64,000 nucleotides of DNA, taken from the NCBI GenBank assembly GCA_021229015.1, contig CM037788.1, forward strand, positions 39,518,024 through 39,582,023. The letters are read 5' to 3'. Numbering within the stretch: the stretch's first letter is position 1; every line of letters begins with the position of its first letter. Shown one piece after another: positions 26,011 through 38,718 of this stretch. Below the pieces are notes generated by a model, which saw only the letters and a list, made by a program, of their open reading frames with translations, had not been told where the DNA came from and searched no databases. The stretch is from Solen grandis (taxonomy: Eukaryota; Mollusca; Bivalvia; Adapedonta; Solenidae). The position numbers and the translations under genes are program-made.

Positions 26011-26115
26011 GTAAGATTCATTCCTGAAATAAATGTAAAACATCTAAGTTACATATACAGGATATGACACTTAGAGCGAGTTGAGAAACAATTATGTTTT
26101 TAATGTTACAGTCAT

Positions 26116-26228
26116 TTATGATAAAAATAAAAATAAAATTAAAAAAATGAATAAATAAATAAATGAATAAGTAAATAAATAAATAAAGAAATAAATAAAT
26201 AAAATAGATAAATAAAAATATATAAATA
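26116..26228. repeat. AAAT-type simple repeat
   Basis: Imperfect AAAT/AATA tract. Open frames across it are pure low complexity. Confidence 0.8.
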
Positions 26229-26651
26229 ATATAAAAACAACAAAAAGTATAATAAAGCAGAAAATAATACAACTAACAATCTGAAAATCTACGTTTTTTG
26301 TTTTTTTTAGTTTACCAGATAGAGTTAACCGGGGCATATGTAGGCATTAAAATATTTATAAAATCACAAAAGAATAAGAATATTATTTTCAGAGTCGCTT
26401 CGTTATATATTTCACCATCAAGTCTTTCTGATACAGGTTTTATGCATAATTAACACGAGTATCATTCTTTTGCTTTCATACATTTAAACTTTATAACGAT
26501 AACAAACTAAAAAAATAAAAAAAAATAAAGAGAAACAAAGATATTTGTAGAAAAAACACGTGGCAAAACGAATACTCAAAGGTAGACAGATAAACAAGGA
26601 GAAATGAATAGAAAAGATGAGGGTAGACAGATACAGTGAAAGACAATAAGA

Positions 26652-26705
<54 letters not shown>
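26652..26705. repeat. (GA)n microsatellite
   Basis: 54 bases of uninterrupted AG repeat. Confidence 0.9.
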
Positions 26706-26707
<2 letters not shown>

Positions 26708-26997
26708 TCTTTACCTATACCGACATATATAGATATATATACGTACATTTATAGCCTGCTGAAGGATGCTTCGGAGTGGCAGTGGCAGTGGCAGTGTTTG
26801 ACATTGGGAACAATGCTCGTATTAGGACAAGGAACACGAACACTGGACATGAAACAGGAAATATTGTATGTATTTACACAATGACCTAAAAACAATTGTT
26901 CAGTTTAAGACATTGTCTTCTACAGATACCCGGTATTAAGAACAACCCATCATAATAAGTCAACATTGTCAATACTGGACCGTCCTGGTGTAGTATT

Positions 26998-27136
26998 CTG
27001 TCTGTCTGTCTGTCGTCGTCGTCGTCGCGTCGTCAGTCAGTCAGTCAGTCAGTCAGTCAGTCAGTCAGTCAGTCAGTCAGTCAGTCAGAGTCAGTCTGGC
27101 TGTCAGTCAGTCATTCTGTCTGTCTGTCTGTCTGTC
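26998..27136. repeat. Compound tetranucleotide/trinucleotide microsatellite
   Basis: (CTGT)n, then (CGT)n, then about fifteen (CAGT) units, a short interruption, then (CTGT)n again. Frames through it are artefacts of the repeat. Confidence 0.9.
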
Positions 27137-27356
27137 ATTCAAACTGCCAAATGGTCACACACGCAGAAAATGCAATATCATATACATGTAGTGCGTACAT
27201 ATTTATGCACGTGAGGATGAACGGCCTGCCGGCTCGGCGGCCCAACATTGACCTTCCCAATACCAATTGGTCTGTATCCTGAATGCTGCAGTCCTGCACA
27301 AGTTCTCCCCCAACACTCCAACACAATCACACAAATTAACACAGTTTCACACTAAG

Positions 27357-27552
27357 GTAATCCATCCATGAGTAGAAAAATGTAATCATGGTCCATCAAG
27401 CGATCGTGGGTATTTTTTAGTAAACGTAAGCCTTTATAGACTTAAAGCAAAAGGGCCTATAACTCCAAGTCAATGGATGCTTGCATCTGCACTGAAGTCT
27501 TTTTAAGCATTTGACGGACCATGATTATAGCTTAATGATGGATGGATTATCT
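27357..27552. mobile_element. 196-bp MITE with about 40-bp imperfect inverted repeats (GGTAATCCATCC end), copy 2
   Basis: The left arm 'ggtaatccatccatgagtag' then 'aatcatggtccatcaa' pairs with the right arm 'ttgacggaccatgattatag' then 'atgatggatggattatc'. The interior 'ccaagtcaatggatgcttgc' matches the copy at 19833 on the other strand. Confidence 0.75.
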
Positions 27553-27768
27553 AAGGGACGTTTCAGCGGGTTCCCACTGATTTTAATTTTGTTATTTTTT
27601 GTTTGTTTGAAATTCTCATTTATTTTGAGTAGAATGTTAAAAGAAACCCGATATCTTAAGATTCCTAAATTAAAAACATTATTAAAAGCATATTTGCCAA
27701 ATGTTGAGTGTCCAAAAATTATATTGAGTGTTTTTATGCAAAATTGGCTAAACTTTCAATAAAAATCA

Positions 27769-27774
<6 letters not shown>

Positions 27775-27818
<44 letters not shown>
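27775..27818. repeat. (TA)n microsatellite
   Basis: About 40 bases of TA repeat. Confidence 0.9.
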
Positions 27819-27819
<1 letters not shown>

Positions 27820-30800
27820 CAACACATATGCTCTTATTATTGTCAAAGATAATGCAAAGGTTCGAAGATTTATGTAAATATACAGACTGGTACATATAAA
27901 CAAATATGTCATGAAACAAGACACAGGTGTTCTAGGATAGACCAGTATTTATATAATGTACGATAAAGCATTTATCACTTTTAATAGCTGATTACATGGC
28001 AATTATGTTTATAGTGTACGTTTATTCTTTAGAAATTCAAGCAATAAGTGATTGTGTTCTAATGTTGTTCAGTGTCAAGTAATGTTGGAAAGGGGACAAG
28101 TAATGTATGGTCTTCTGACAGTACTGAGACCAGCGCAAGTGTTAAGTTCAAATAGGCATATTTTGTGTCCATGCAGATCACAGACATCGACAGGCTATTA
28201 TCAGGTTAATAGGTATTTTATGTCCCAAATTAAAACATTTTCTATTTCATATTATAATACAATTAATAGTTACCTTTCAGATTGTTCAATGACTTCAATC
28301 AGAGTTCATTAAAAGTATGTATAACAACCGTACTTGACCTACAGCTGTCTAGTGTTTTTGTCATCGTCTCCTTAATTAACATGACGCCAAAACGCTCCGA
28401 AATGAATATGCATATCAGTTTAACAAGTGAAAAGTTGTACAAACCTCCGACAAACAAATGCATGTGAATCTTGCTTTCAATAGTTACCTTAAGTCAACAA
28501 CCTCCGACAAACATTTGGGGCGGGGATATACCTGTTTCGGCGTCAGGTTAATTCAATAAGGGTATATCAAATGAATCAGGTGCACGTAAATACCCGTTAA
28601 ATGTTTGTTGTTGATTTGGCTACATTTTATTTCATGTCCCACTCGCCTATTTGCGCTCTAAGAGACCATAACTTTCATAACTTTATTTGATTATTAAGCT
28701 TATATTCACAAACATTGTGAATAAAATAAGCAATACAAAATATACAAAAAATGCAATAATAATTTCACGCACACAGGGTAAACGGCCACACAATCATTCA
28801 CTTTTCGGGCACAAAATATTAATATGTTATGTTCACATAGATAAACAAGTATTTTAACTGTACCATATACTAAACATTGAATCCCTTGAACAATGAAATG
28901 TGTTATTGTCTGATATTAGTGTATCGACAGTTTCTACGAAATTTTATTTTCGGACGCTCACACTTACGATGTTTAATATCAGATTATGTCATATAGCTCG
29001 TTCAGGATCATGGGTTTCCCATATTGGCGCATTCATCCAAAAAGACCCGGGTCTCTTTGCTGTAATTTCACGGAGCCTACAATCGTTGTAAGCACACTTG
29101 AACACAAAATAAATCATTCTCACACATATGCGACCATGGATAATCGTGAACAATTACCTGTAGTCATAAACAAGGCTTTATTTATTACCTTTTATCTCCA
29201 CAGTCGCATTGTTTAAAGAATTCATTGATCCAGGCTTGTAATTCGCGTGCAGCGGTCAGATACTACTTTGTGTTTTGATCCTCTGTCAATAGAACGACCT
29301 CACCACGACACTAATCAAAGGAAGGTATAGCTCAATTCATCAGATAAGACACGATATTGTAATGAAGACTGTTTTGCTGGGCTTCAACACACTTAAATAT
29401 GTTTAGTTATTAAAATTATTTTAAATCATTATCATACAGGTGTCCTTTTTGACTGGTATGGACTGATATATAACAGTTTGGAGTTTTGAGGATTAGGATC
29501 TTCTAGGGATCAAATTCCAATTTTGCTTGGTTTGTATAAATACATCAGTCTGGTTTGCATAAATTGAGCTTATGGGATGTTTCGATTTCATCCGCGCTCT
29601 CAGCATGAACTCCGATTCGTATTCCCAAAAAGGAACCAGCAAAAGTTCTATATAAATTGAGTTGTTTAGAATATTTGGGAATTAAAAATGGTGAACTACT
29701 TTATCTAAGTTTATTTAAGAAGACAATAGATCAAACGAATCGCTACTCGCTGACTCAATGAGTGCGTCATGAATTTTCTTTGAACCTTTGTAGGGCCTAT
29801 AAAGGCTGATAACAATTCTGCAAATTGTGAAACTTGCTTTAGATGGTTTGTTTATCATTTCTGGTCATGAGAATTAAATGCACAAACCGCGTATACCGAT
29901 GACATAGTAAACTAACGTTATCAAACGATCGGTATACAGGGTAGCAACGCAAGCTTTTAAACGATTAGGGAACCAACAAGCAATGGGCACACTGGAGAGT
30001 TTTTTGACAAAAATGTTATATTTTTATCGTATATGGATATTACATATCTCGTACCATATGATTGACTGCCAATGTTTTCATATGATATGTCATTTGGAAT
30101 GGCATATAGTTGATGAAACAGTTTTGTTGAGACAATATGAACGCTCTTGTCAAAAACTAATGGAATAAGTGAATGAATAATATATATATATATATTCTGG
30201 TCAGACACAATGACTTTTTGCTTTTAGTGTATTTTCCATGCATGTTTGACAGCATTTTCACCTGTAATTTATAAAACACATTACAAATTAAAAATATGTT
30301 AAAATACTCTGAAAACAGTATTTGTATTTAGAATGCTATCTTTCCAATTATTTAATGTTTTGACTTTTCCAACGAATTTTAACAAACAATTATGTTTTAC
30401 CATTAGCTAAATCTCTTAAACGAGCATGTCGACCCCCTTTTTAAATTCATATATCTTTAAGTTATAGTCTAAAGTATCTATGAGCAAAATTAAAAAAAAA
30501 TACATGTCTAGTAGAAAAACCCACTGAAACGTCTTATTATTTATCTTACTTTTGACATATCGAGTATCTATCAGCCATTTTAGAGCAATATGAACTTGTA
30601 TAGCTACCCCGACATGGAAACACACGATAGGAATATGTTTATTAAAATATCTATGTTTAATATGTCTTTGACCAACTTCATTTAATTTATATTTCACAGA
30701 TTTCTTTATTTAACGAATATTGTGAGTTAAACTTGATAAATTTAGTAACTTCCCTAGGCTGTTTTTCTTCCTTGAGTGTTTTTGAACGTACAATTCCTCA

Positions 30801-31380
30801 TTGAACTATGTTTAAGTAAATGTTAAAGAAGACTACTCAGTTCAAGATATTAGTACAGTAAAATGTATTTTCCGAGGAGATATTTCTGAGCATGGTGCTT
30901 TTTTCGAGGTACGTCCTTGTGCGGAGAAACAGACAGAAAAAGAGAAAAATGTTCCCGAATATTGCGTTTACACGAGTGTTTCCCCCATCAGTCCTAGGAG
31001 TATCGGAACATTGCTGTATATGGGATAAACGTGTCGATTCATCATATAGTAATGGTTTGTTTTGTTGTGTTTTCACATGAAATTATTATTGTCGGTAACA
31101 GCATTTAATTGTCAGTAAATATCTATTCATTTGATGTTATTCTATTGTAAAAAAAAATGTCCCTGACAATAAATAAATTTTGTACTTGAACTTGAAATGT
31201 GCAAGATGCGAAAACTGCGAACTAAACGGATTCTTTTATTTCGAAATAGGGATTTCGAGTTATCGAAATATCTCAATAATACGAAGAAGAAAGAGAAATT
31301 TATTTTTAAAACCATAATTGAAATTCACCAATGACCAATTGACACTTCTTAAAAAACATAACTATTCATAAATGAATTAG
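27820..31380. other. Non-coding stretch
   Basis: No ORF with protein-like composition, no splice chain and no repeat that I can name, apart from a short TA run at 30178-30195. It may be intron or 3' flank of the minus-strand gene whose first coding exon is at 31389-31551. Confidence 0.35.
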
Positions 31381-31388
31381 GTACTTAC

Positions 31389-31551
31389 GCGAAATGAGCA
31401 TGCCAAATATCCCACCGCCTCCTCCTCCTCCGAAATTACCGAACCCTTGGGCCATGCCATACCCCATGCCATATCCTTGAGCAAAGTACCGACCCAAGGC
31501 AAGCCCGATCACCGCAGCCAATCCGAGGAATAGAACAAGTGTGGTCTTCAT
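31389..31551 (-). CDS. Small secreted glycine-rich peptide, first coding exon (3' partial)
   Basis: ATG at 31551 opens 54 codons ending at a strong donor (CGC|GTAAGTAC, GT at 31388-31387). Residues 1-20 are a textbook signal peptide: MKTT, a hydrophobic LVLFLGLAAVIGLALG core, then small residues. The mature part starts RYFAQ and is Gly/Tyr/Met-rich (GYGMGYGMAQGFGNF), then seven glycines and IFGML. Reading on past the donor adds only seven residues to an in-frame stop, so either a short terminal exon lies downstream on the minus strand or the intron is retained. Small secreted Gly-rich peptides are common in mollusc mantle secretions, but no family is recognised and the role is unknown. Confidence 0.6.
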
Positions 31552-31559
31552 TGCTGGGC

Positions 31560-33310
31560 AGTGGTCAGATAAACGCCAACATTATTTTATGATAATAATA
31601 AGCAAAAAAAAAAAAAAAAAAAAAATTAGCTTAATTTTGAGGATGAATCAAACTTTTGCACCAACATAATAAATTTGCCGTTGAAGAACGTTTATTGATA
31701 TGACAAGTATTATAATTTTGCAAATACTTTCTGTTTAAAGTCTTGTTTTTGTTTGCACTTTTATCTTTATATTTAAGAATAATTCAGCTATAAGAATTTT
31801 AAATTGAATTCAAATTAATAATTTCGTGTTTTCAAGTATTTAATTTTGTGAAGAAAACAAATACCACTATACAATCTTAATTGCCATTTTCTATTTTACT
31901 TACATACAAAATATATGATTTTTCGTTGATATAACGTCAGTATCAAATGATATGTATGAATATAATCTAAGGTGAACTAATAATAATAAAAATAATGATA
32001 AATTATGATAATGGATATAAATATATAGCATTGTAATTAAATGTGCTGATTACATTGGACGCAAACATATAGCATGAATATATTACTCACTGACGATATC
32101 AACTGGACAAACTGAAATAAATCATCCTTTTAAATGGATTTCTGTAATCAAAAAATGAAGAAAAAAGCAGTTTCCGCAAAGATATTCTCCATATTTTTAA
32201 ACAATTTGTTCATTCGTTCTACGTTTTTTCTTTCTTAAATAACGTTTTGCCTTTGGGTTTGAGCAGTCCGCGCTAAGAAGCGGAAACTGTCTATGTCGAC
32301 TTTTCTGCACCCTTTTCAATGAACTATTAACTGATGTTTGTTATTTGAACAAATTTTAGATTTATTTACTTAATAACAATCGAGAAACAAATTGCAAATG
32401 TCTCTACAACTTGTCTCGATGATGGCGAAAAAACCCACGTGTTTGGAAGGTATGCAATATACTTAGGGAAATTATTTAGAACGCATTCGTATACATGCAT
32501 GCATGTGTGTGTTGACTTGTGTGTAACGTTTGTTAGACCACACTCGTAAAAAGCTTTTTAAAGAATGAAGAATGTTATCACATGTTATTTTATGTCACAT
32601 CAAAGAATTGAACACTGGATGTTTAATATTTATATATCAATCATTATAATTTTATCTCTCTCTCCCCTCTTCCTCTCTCTCTCTCCGTTTAGTTGGCATA
32701 TTGGCCCACTTGGCCGGGTGCTGATAATTTATTTACTCGTATGTACTGTATTGCCATTTAAATTATATATATTAATATCTATATTACTGAATGAACGAGC
32801 TGATTCTTTATCGGATTTGGCGACACACACACACACACATATATGAGGCAGTATTTGCGAAAAGAGGTCTTAATGACAAAATTTTCAAAAATGTGTTTTT
32901 TCTTCATTTTTTAAGACAATTCATTCCCCATTCTGGAAATGTTTTATTGAAACTGATATCTTGTCATCTTGCGAAGTTATGACCTTCTAACATACACAAC
33001 CATCTGTGGGTCTCATTATTGTTTTCGTCAAAATACTAGGAATTCTGAAATGTTTAGATCTTGATATTCAATAAAACAAAACAGTTATCAGTATGTCTGT
33101 ATTTTAATACCATATTAGATACGCTGTAGGTGCAGTAAAACAGACTTAATTAAAAAAAAAATCCATAGTTACGCCAATACTGCATAGCAACTATAGAATG
33201 AATTATCAAAACGTAAAGGAAAACAATCAGAATATTGTATCTACTGTCAACTTAGTCATATTTCAGAAAAAAACAACAACAACAACAAAAAACAGCTATT
33301 ACACACAGTT
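31560..33310. other. Non-coding stretch
   Basis: AT-rich, with poly-A at about 31604-31624, a CT-rich tract at 32654-32688 and a short (AC)n at 32824-32838. No gene supported. Confidence 0.35.
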
Positions 33311-33317
33311 ATAACAA

Positions 33318-35984
33318 TCAATCATTCATTTGTGGGCATGTAATGTCCTGAAACTGTTCACGGACGAACGGACGGACAGCCCGGGCCCGGGAAAGACCGG
33401 TGGCAGCTATCGGGACGGGCAGACGATTTTGAAACTCATGGCACGCATCCTTCAACAAACGCATAGATGTTTCCTCCCCATCTCTTTCCTTTTTTACTAC
33501 AAATATGCCTGGATTTTTAGCACTGAACCTGAAGTACTGGTAGCTCCTGAAATTATATAGTAACCATGGAAACAATATGCTAGTAATACATATTGTAAAT
33601 ATAATTATGCTCATTATACATGTGTAATACTGAAAGACCACTTCTTTTGTTGTTGTTTCAAGTTTAAATCGTAAAAAGACAAACTATAGGAAATATTGTA
33701 TGTAAATATTATAAAGTTTTATCCTAGATTATATAAATAGAGTTTACCTCAAACCTTTCACAGAGCGGATGACAGGTTCGAAGAACTGTTTCCAGTCTTT
33801 CCATTGCCATGCTGAGAATCGAACCACCTCATTTGTGGAAGCTGACCTGTTGACAACATCCTCTAACTGGTCTATGCAATCACAGTCAGAACGTCTGTAC
33901 TTCTGTTTGATCAGACCAAAACCACCATCAATCCTACACCTGGCATGACCTGGAATTAGAGTTCCAAAATCGGCTAAAAATCAAAATCGATGATCGGAAA
34001 TAATAGGGCAAGACATTTCGATCACTCATCATCGATTTTACCGTCACTTATGTGTAGAATGTGACTTTTGACAGCAAATCCATTTAATAGACGAAGATAC
34101 CATTAAAGAATGTTAATTACAAGAGACAAGAATTTGCATACTATGAAAAAAATCAGAAAGAGAGTAGATCTCGTGTTCATATTTTTTCTTTCATTTCTTG
34201 GTACACATACTTTTAATTACCGACAAGGAGAGAAATAAGGAAACTCGATTACGAAGGAATACAGACGATGATCGCCGACTTCGGTAGCTTTCGATCAATC
34301 ATCGATTATAACCGATTAATACCTACCTGGAATCTGCATCATGTAGTTGTTGATTGCGACCAGTCATGACCCTCCACATGAAGTAGGCGAGGACGTACTT
34401 ATTCATATTTTGTCCTGAAATATAATAATAATGATAATAATAATAATAATCATAAATTATATCTGACTTTAGCAAATACCTAAAACTATTGTTCAAAAAT
34501 AATGTTTGAAATGCATGGATAAAGATGGAGTTATCTTAGTTGCAGTTAATTTTAACAGTCCAAAATAATATAAATTTTTGTTGTTGCTTAGATAGGATAT
34601 ACATACATTCTAACTAAAGTTTAATGTTTATGTATAATTTGACTAAGAAGAATCATTATACCTGGACAATTGTCTGCATGGAAGGCACAGGTCGGTGTAT
34701 CAGCAGCATATATGTCCATGGCCCAGTCAATCATACTTATCACAGCATTTGGTCCATGCGTTAGCGTTCCATCAATGCCGATTGTTTCTGACTCACCCAT
34801 CAGAAAGTTTAGTTGTTTAGGGAGCCAATCTAACCTGACACCAAATACATGGACCTTTTTTGGAGTTGTGAAATACTGTGGCCCCATCTGACGTCCATGG
34901 TGGGGTATTGTAACATTCTGACAAAAGTCGAATGTGATGTGGTAATAAACGGAGCCATCTTCATTTCCATTTAAGGCTTTCTGCATACATGAATTATAAA
35001 GCTCCCATTCCTTTTGTGCAGATACAATGTGCTGGGAGAGTTCGTTTGCTGAAGTTAACTTTTCTTCCTCTTCTCTTGCGTCTGACACCCTTTTCCTAAG
35101 CCTTTCACATATACCACAAACATCATCCCTAGGTGATGCAATTCTAATATGTGGTAGACATCTATTCCACACAGCAACGAAAGTTGTGTATTTCATTGCT
35201 CTCATACCCTCTGCCAAAGATGTTTGATAGTCATTATATACAGACTTCTTTGTTGTTTGACAGTGAAGATAAATAATAGGCACATTGTCTCGACCTCTTG
35301 GCGCAGCTGGTTGGGGGAGTCCATTCATGTCAGCAAAATTTGCAACAAAGTACACAGCAGCTTTGATTGTATCAAAGTCCATTCTGTGAGAAGCTTTGCT
35401 TCCTTTGTTGACATGAGTTCTTGGAGTAGGTCCATTTTCATTCATGTGGTGAATTATATTATTTTGAGCTTTTTTCCCTATCCCAATCACAGACATAAAA
35501 ACCACCTTGCACACGGGCTTCCCGTACAATGTATATGTCTGTCTCAGCCGACACCTCTTCTTCCCCCTTTTTGTCTGATCTCTGTCTCCCTCAGTTATTG
35601 ATGCCATTATGTACATCTCCCTTTCCTCTTTTAAAAGTTCCCTCATGTTGAGATGTTGTTCAATGAGATCATACAAACTAAACTGGTCAGTACATTTCAC
35701 ATGACAATTACATCCACGTTCCTTCAGGCCCTTTAGTTTCACAAAACCAGCATCTCCACTGCAATCAATCTCACAACTATTAGCTGTAGCAAACGTGTCA
35801 GTCTCGCTGTCTGATGAGTTGCTTTCCTCATGTCAAGGTATTCACGTATGCGCTGATCTAGATTGGCATTAGAGGCGTCAATTTCCTGTATATTATCATC
35901 TGCTATATCGACCACAGATGCTTCTGCCTCTTGACATGCTTGAGGAGTCCTTCCGAAGTGATCAGACAGTAAACTCTCCAAGTC
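33318..35984 (-). pseudogene. Transposase-like multi-exon gene (HADNCPGQN family), frameshifted
   Basis: Read on the minus strand, exons 34662-35984, 34327-34414, 33748-33949 and 33318-33546 join at GT-AG sites and end in TGA at 33318-33320. In order the product has an acidic leader, a Cys-rich motif (CNCHVKC), GLPQPAAPRGRDNVP, PRDDVCGICERLRKRV, HITFDFCQNV, HADNCPG|QNMNKYVLAYFMW, PGHARCRIDGGFGLIKQKY and a C-terminal YQYFRFSAKN segment. I recognise this layout as a protein family found in many copies in invertebrate genomes and thought to be DDE-transposase-like; I cannot name a superfamily. Two breaks are visible. Near 35845 the acidic leader must shift frame to reach the main ORF, as if one base were lost. 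Inside exon 34327-34414 the frame that gives YFMWRVMTG differs from the one that gives YMMQIPG across the next junction. Further 5' exons were not found. Decayed mobile gene is likelier than assembly error. Confidence 0.65.
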
Positions 35985-35999
35985 CTGAAATATATTGAA

Positions 36000-36670
36000 T
36001 ATGTGTAATGTCCTAAGTATAAATGTTCATGTCTTTAAGAAACTACATGCTTTATGATGTGCAAGTTTTGGTGGACTGATTAAATAACTAGGCCCACACA
36101 TAAGTAACAGTTTGGGTTTACAACGAAATTTAATAAATTAATGGTACTATTAATTTTGTTGGACATACATTCCCTCAAATAATCTATGAAAATTATTCAT
36201 TATATTTACACATACAAGTCTTTGAACCTTTAAGAATAATATATCTAAACATGTATCTACGAAAGACTACGATTTCTTATCTTATCACAAAAAAAAAAAA
36301 AAATTGGCCAAACACTTTTTTTTTCTGAGTAAAAGATTATTTTTATAATAATAATAAAAAACCTTTCTATACAACGACAAAGTCCTTTTATCATAACCAA
36401 GTAATATTGTTCACGGATAAACTACTATTCATATTCTTTTAATTGAATAGCAATATGAGACAATATGTCTATAAGCAGTATGCGTATCAATGTTTCCATG
36501 ACAACCATTAGCGCCATGCGGCGCAAGAGACGTAAAGCTAATATTTGCTAATATAAAATGCTTAATTTAAAACTTTAAGGTAATGATTAACGCGGCATAT
36601 TGCGTCTGCCTAAATTTAACGTCATGACGCCATTTTCTATAAACAACAACGGAATAACGTTTTGAATACT
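36000..36670. other. Spacer between the transposase-like genes
   Basis: AT-rich with a poly-A run at 36288-36302. I searched for a left terminal inverted repeat of the mariner here and did not see one. Confidence 0.35.
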
Positions 36671-36675
36671 TAAGA

Positions 36676-36684
36676 TATATAAAG
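36676..36684 (+). promoter_or_regulatory. TATA box upstream of the mariner transposase
   Basis: TATATAAAG lies 38 bases before the ATG at 36722, a plausible core promoter spacing with a very short leader. Confidence 0.45.
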
Positions 36685-36721
36685 TTTTGCGCTCGTATCA
36701 CTAAAGAGCCGTTGCGGAAAA

Positions 36722-37950
36722 ATGGCGTCGATCGGAGACATCAAATTGCGCTCTACAATCCAATTTTGTGAAGCACTGGGAAAAACCCCATCACAGACTT
36801 ACAAACTGATTCAGAATGCCGGAACTGCAGAAAAGTGTTGCAGGTCGCAAGTTTTTAAGTGGCATAAGCAGTTTAAAGATGGGCGCAAATCCACCGAAGA
36901 CGAGAAACGGTGCGGTCGACCTGCGAATCAGAAAATGACACTCGTGAAAAATGTTAAGGACACGTTAGCAAAGGACCGGCGTTTCACTGTTCGCACTATT
37001 TCAGCAGAATTAGGAATATCGAAAACGTCTGTACACCGGAAACTGAAAGAGGACCTTCATATGAGTAAAGTAAGTGCGCGATGGGTACCTCGACTCTTGT
37101 CTGATGAACAAAAGGCCACACGAGTTGAGTGTTCTCAGGAGTTTCTGAGTCTGCATAAAAAGAAAGGTGATCAGTTTTTGGACAGTATTATCACGATGGA
37201 CGAGACTTGGATATGGGAATATGATTCTGAAACAAAGGCTGAATCCTCGGTATGGAAAACACCGAAATCCCCACCTCCGAAGAAGGCGAGAGTGTCCAAG
37301 TCTGGCAGAAAACACATGTTTGTGTTTTTTATGGATCGCCGAGGCATGTTGTTAGTGCACAGAGTACCAGACGGACGGACAGTCAATGCCTCATACTACG
37401 GCAAGGTATTTATTATACACAACTAAATAACTGATTAAATTAGATTCTGTATGTTTATAAAATATTTATATTCCATACATATCTAACACGTTTATACAAA
37501 TAAAATAAAAACATTGCAAATTATTCCAACTCAGCGACCGTTTCATTTGCACAGACCTTCTTTATTTATCAGCTTTTGCGCAGAGATCTCGTACACGCCT
37601 TACAAAAGAAACGTACGGGTGTCGATTTAAGTGACTTTATTCTTCACCAGGATAATGCTCCACCACATACGGCTGCATCATCACAGTTAGAAATAGACGT
37701 GTTGGGGTTTAAACGCTTAAGACACCCGCCATATAGTCCAGACCTGGCTCCTATGGATTTTCGTGTGTTTCTGGAGATTAAGTCGTATCTCAGGGGCCGA
37801 AGATATGACAGTCCGCAAGATGTAATGGCGGAAACGCTGAAGATTGTGTCTTCTTTTGATAAGCAATTCTATGTAGACACTTACAACAAATGGATTATGC
37901 ATCACAAGAAATGTGTTTCCTGTGGCGGTGACTACGTAGAAAAAGTGTAA
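36722..37950 (+). CDS. Mariner (DD34D) transposase with one intron
   Basis: Coding 36722-37405 plus 37573-37950 gives 353 residues, the usual mariner length. The ATG follows a TATA box. The N-terminal helix-turn-helix region (about residues 1-110) includes FKDGRKSTEDEKRCGRP and a second HTH at TVRTISAELGISKTSVHRKL. WVPRLLSDEQ is the family's WVPHxL linker motif. Catalytic residues: D in TMDETWIWEYD, D in LHQDNAPPHTA, and D in YSPDLAPMDF, with exactly 34 residues between the last two. The C-terminus ends KKCVSCGGDYVEKV. The exons are separated by 167 bp with donor AAG|GTATTT and acceptor TTTATCAG|CTT, in frame, and without it the ORF would stop at 37426. It has no other stop or frameshift, so it may be recent. 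It cuts and pastes DNA at TA sites. Confidence 0.85.
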
Positions 37951-38160
37951 GGTGCGTTTTAAATGCGACGTCATTGTGACATTACGTGACGGTTTTTTTT
38001 TGTGCGCCGGGTGGCATATAGTGGTGATTATTAATCATTTGAAACTTTTTATTCGTTCAATGTATCTTAATGAAATTTCACCATGTATGGGTCATATAAA
38101 TGAAATAATATGCCACGAAACTTTGGTACTGAAATATTGACAAATAGCCATGTTATAGGG

Positions 38161-38189
38161 AAAGTCTACATACTTCTGTGACAACCCTC

Positions 38190-38193
<4 letters not shown>
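38161..38193 (-). repeat. Candidate right terminal inverted repeat of the mariner
   Basis: Read inward on the minus strand it starts 'tacgagggttgtcacagaag', the style of many mariner ends, and abuts a TA run (38191-38226), the expected target. No matching left end was found upstream of 36722, so the left side may be lost. Confidence 0.45.

Positions 38194-38226
<33 letters not shown>
38191..38226. repeat. (TA)n microsatellite
   Basis: TA repeat immediately outside the candidate mariner end. Confidence 0.9.
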
Positions 38227-38230
<4 letters not shown>

Positions 38231-38680
38231 AAGGTTAAGGTGGACCACTTATACATAAAAATATACTTTAGAGGGACCACTAGATTAGGTCGACATTTTT
38301 TGGTCACCCTAATATTTCAACGTCTACTGCAAAAAATTCAGCCCATCAATTTTTTTTTGTTAATCAAGCAAATAGATTGTGAATGACAACTTTTAAGTGT
38401 TTTTATGCGAATTTGTTATTTTGTTGAACAGTTTTGCTAAAAAAACATTTTAAAAGTACTACTGCGTATATTTCCAAGAACTTAAAAAAGTGCATTAAGG
38501 GGACCGGAGTAAAAGTTGAATTTTAATAAGATTTGGCTATATATAATAATTTTTAGATATTCTGCATGTTATTGGGATAATTTCAAGTCCTATGAAAATG
38601 CGAAAAGAATAAATTTGTCAACAATAAAAAAGATGATTTTTATGGCCTTGCCTACTATTTGAATTCGCTCCTTTAATGCC

Positions 38681-38718
38681 ATTGGAGTGACGTCACTGAC
38701 AAGATACAAGATGGCGGC
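38681..38718 (+). promoter_or_regulatory. Proximal promoter/initiator: ATTGG, CRE and YY1 sites
   Basis: Within 38 bases there is an inverted CCAAT box (ATTGG, 38681-38685), a full palindromic CRE TGACGTCA (38688-38695), and AAGATGGCGGC (38708-38718). The last is the YY1 consensus and overlaps the start codon at 38711. YY1 sites overlapping the ATG are typical of housekeeping genes with very short 5' UTRs. Confidence 0.65.

Noticed and set aside
26018..26748. Several 70-85-aa frames rich in F/Y/I or S/L
   Set aside because: Products of AAAT and GA simple repeats.
35224..35601. 125-aa plus-strand frame opposite the transposase-like gene
   Set aside because: Antisense shadow; the minus-strand frame has the recognisable motifs and splice sites.
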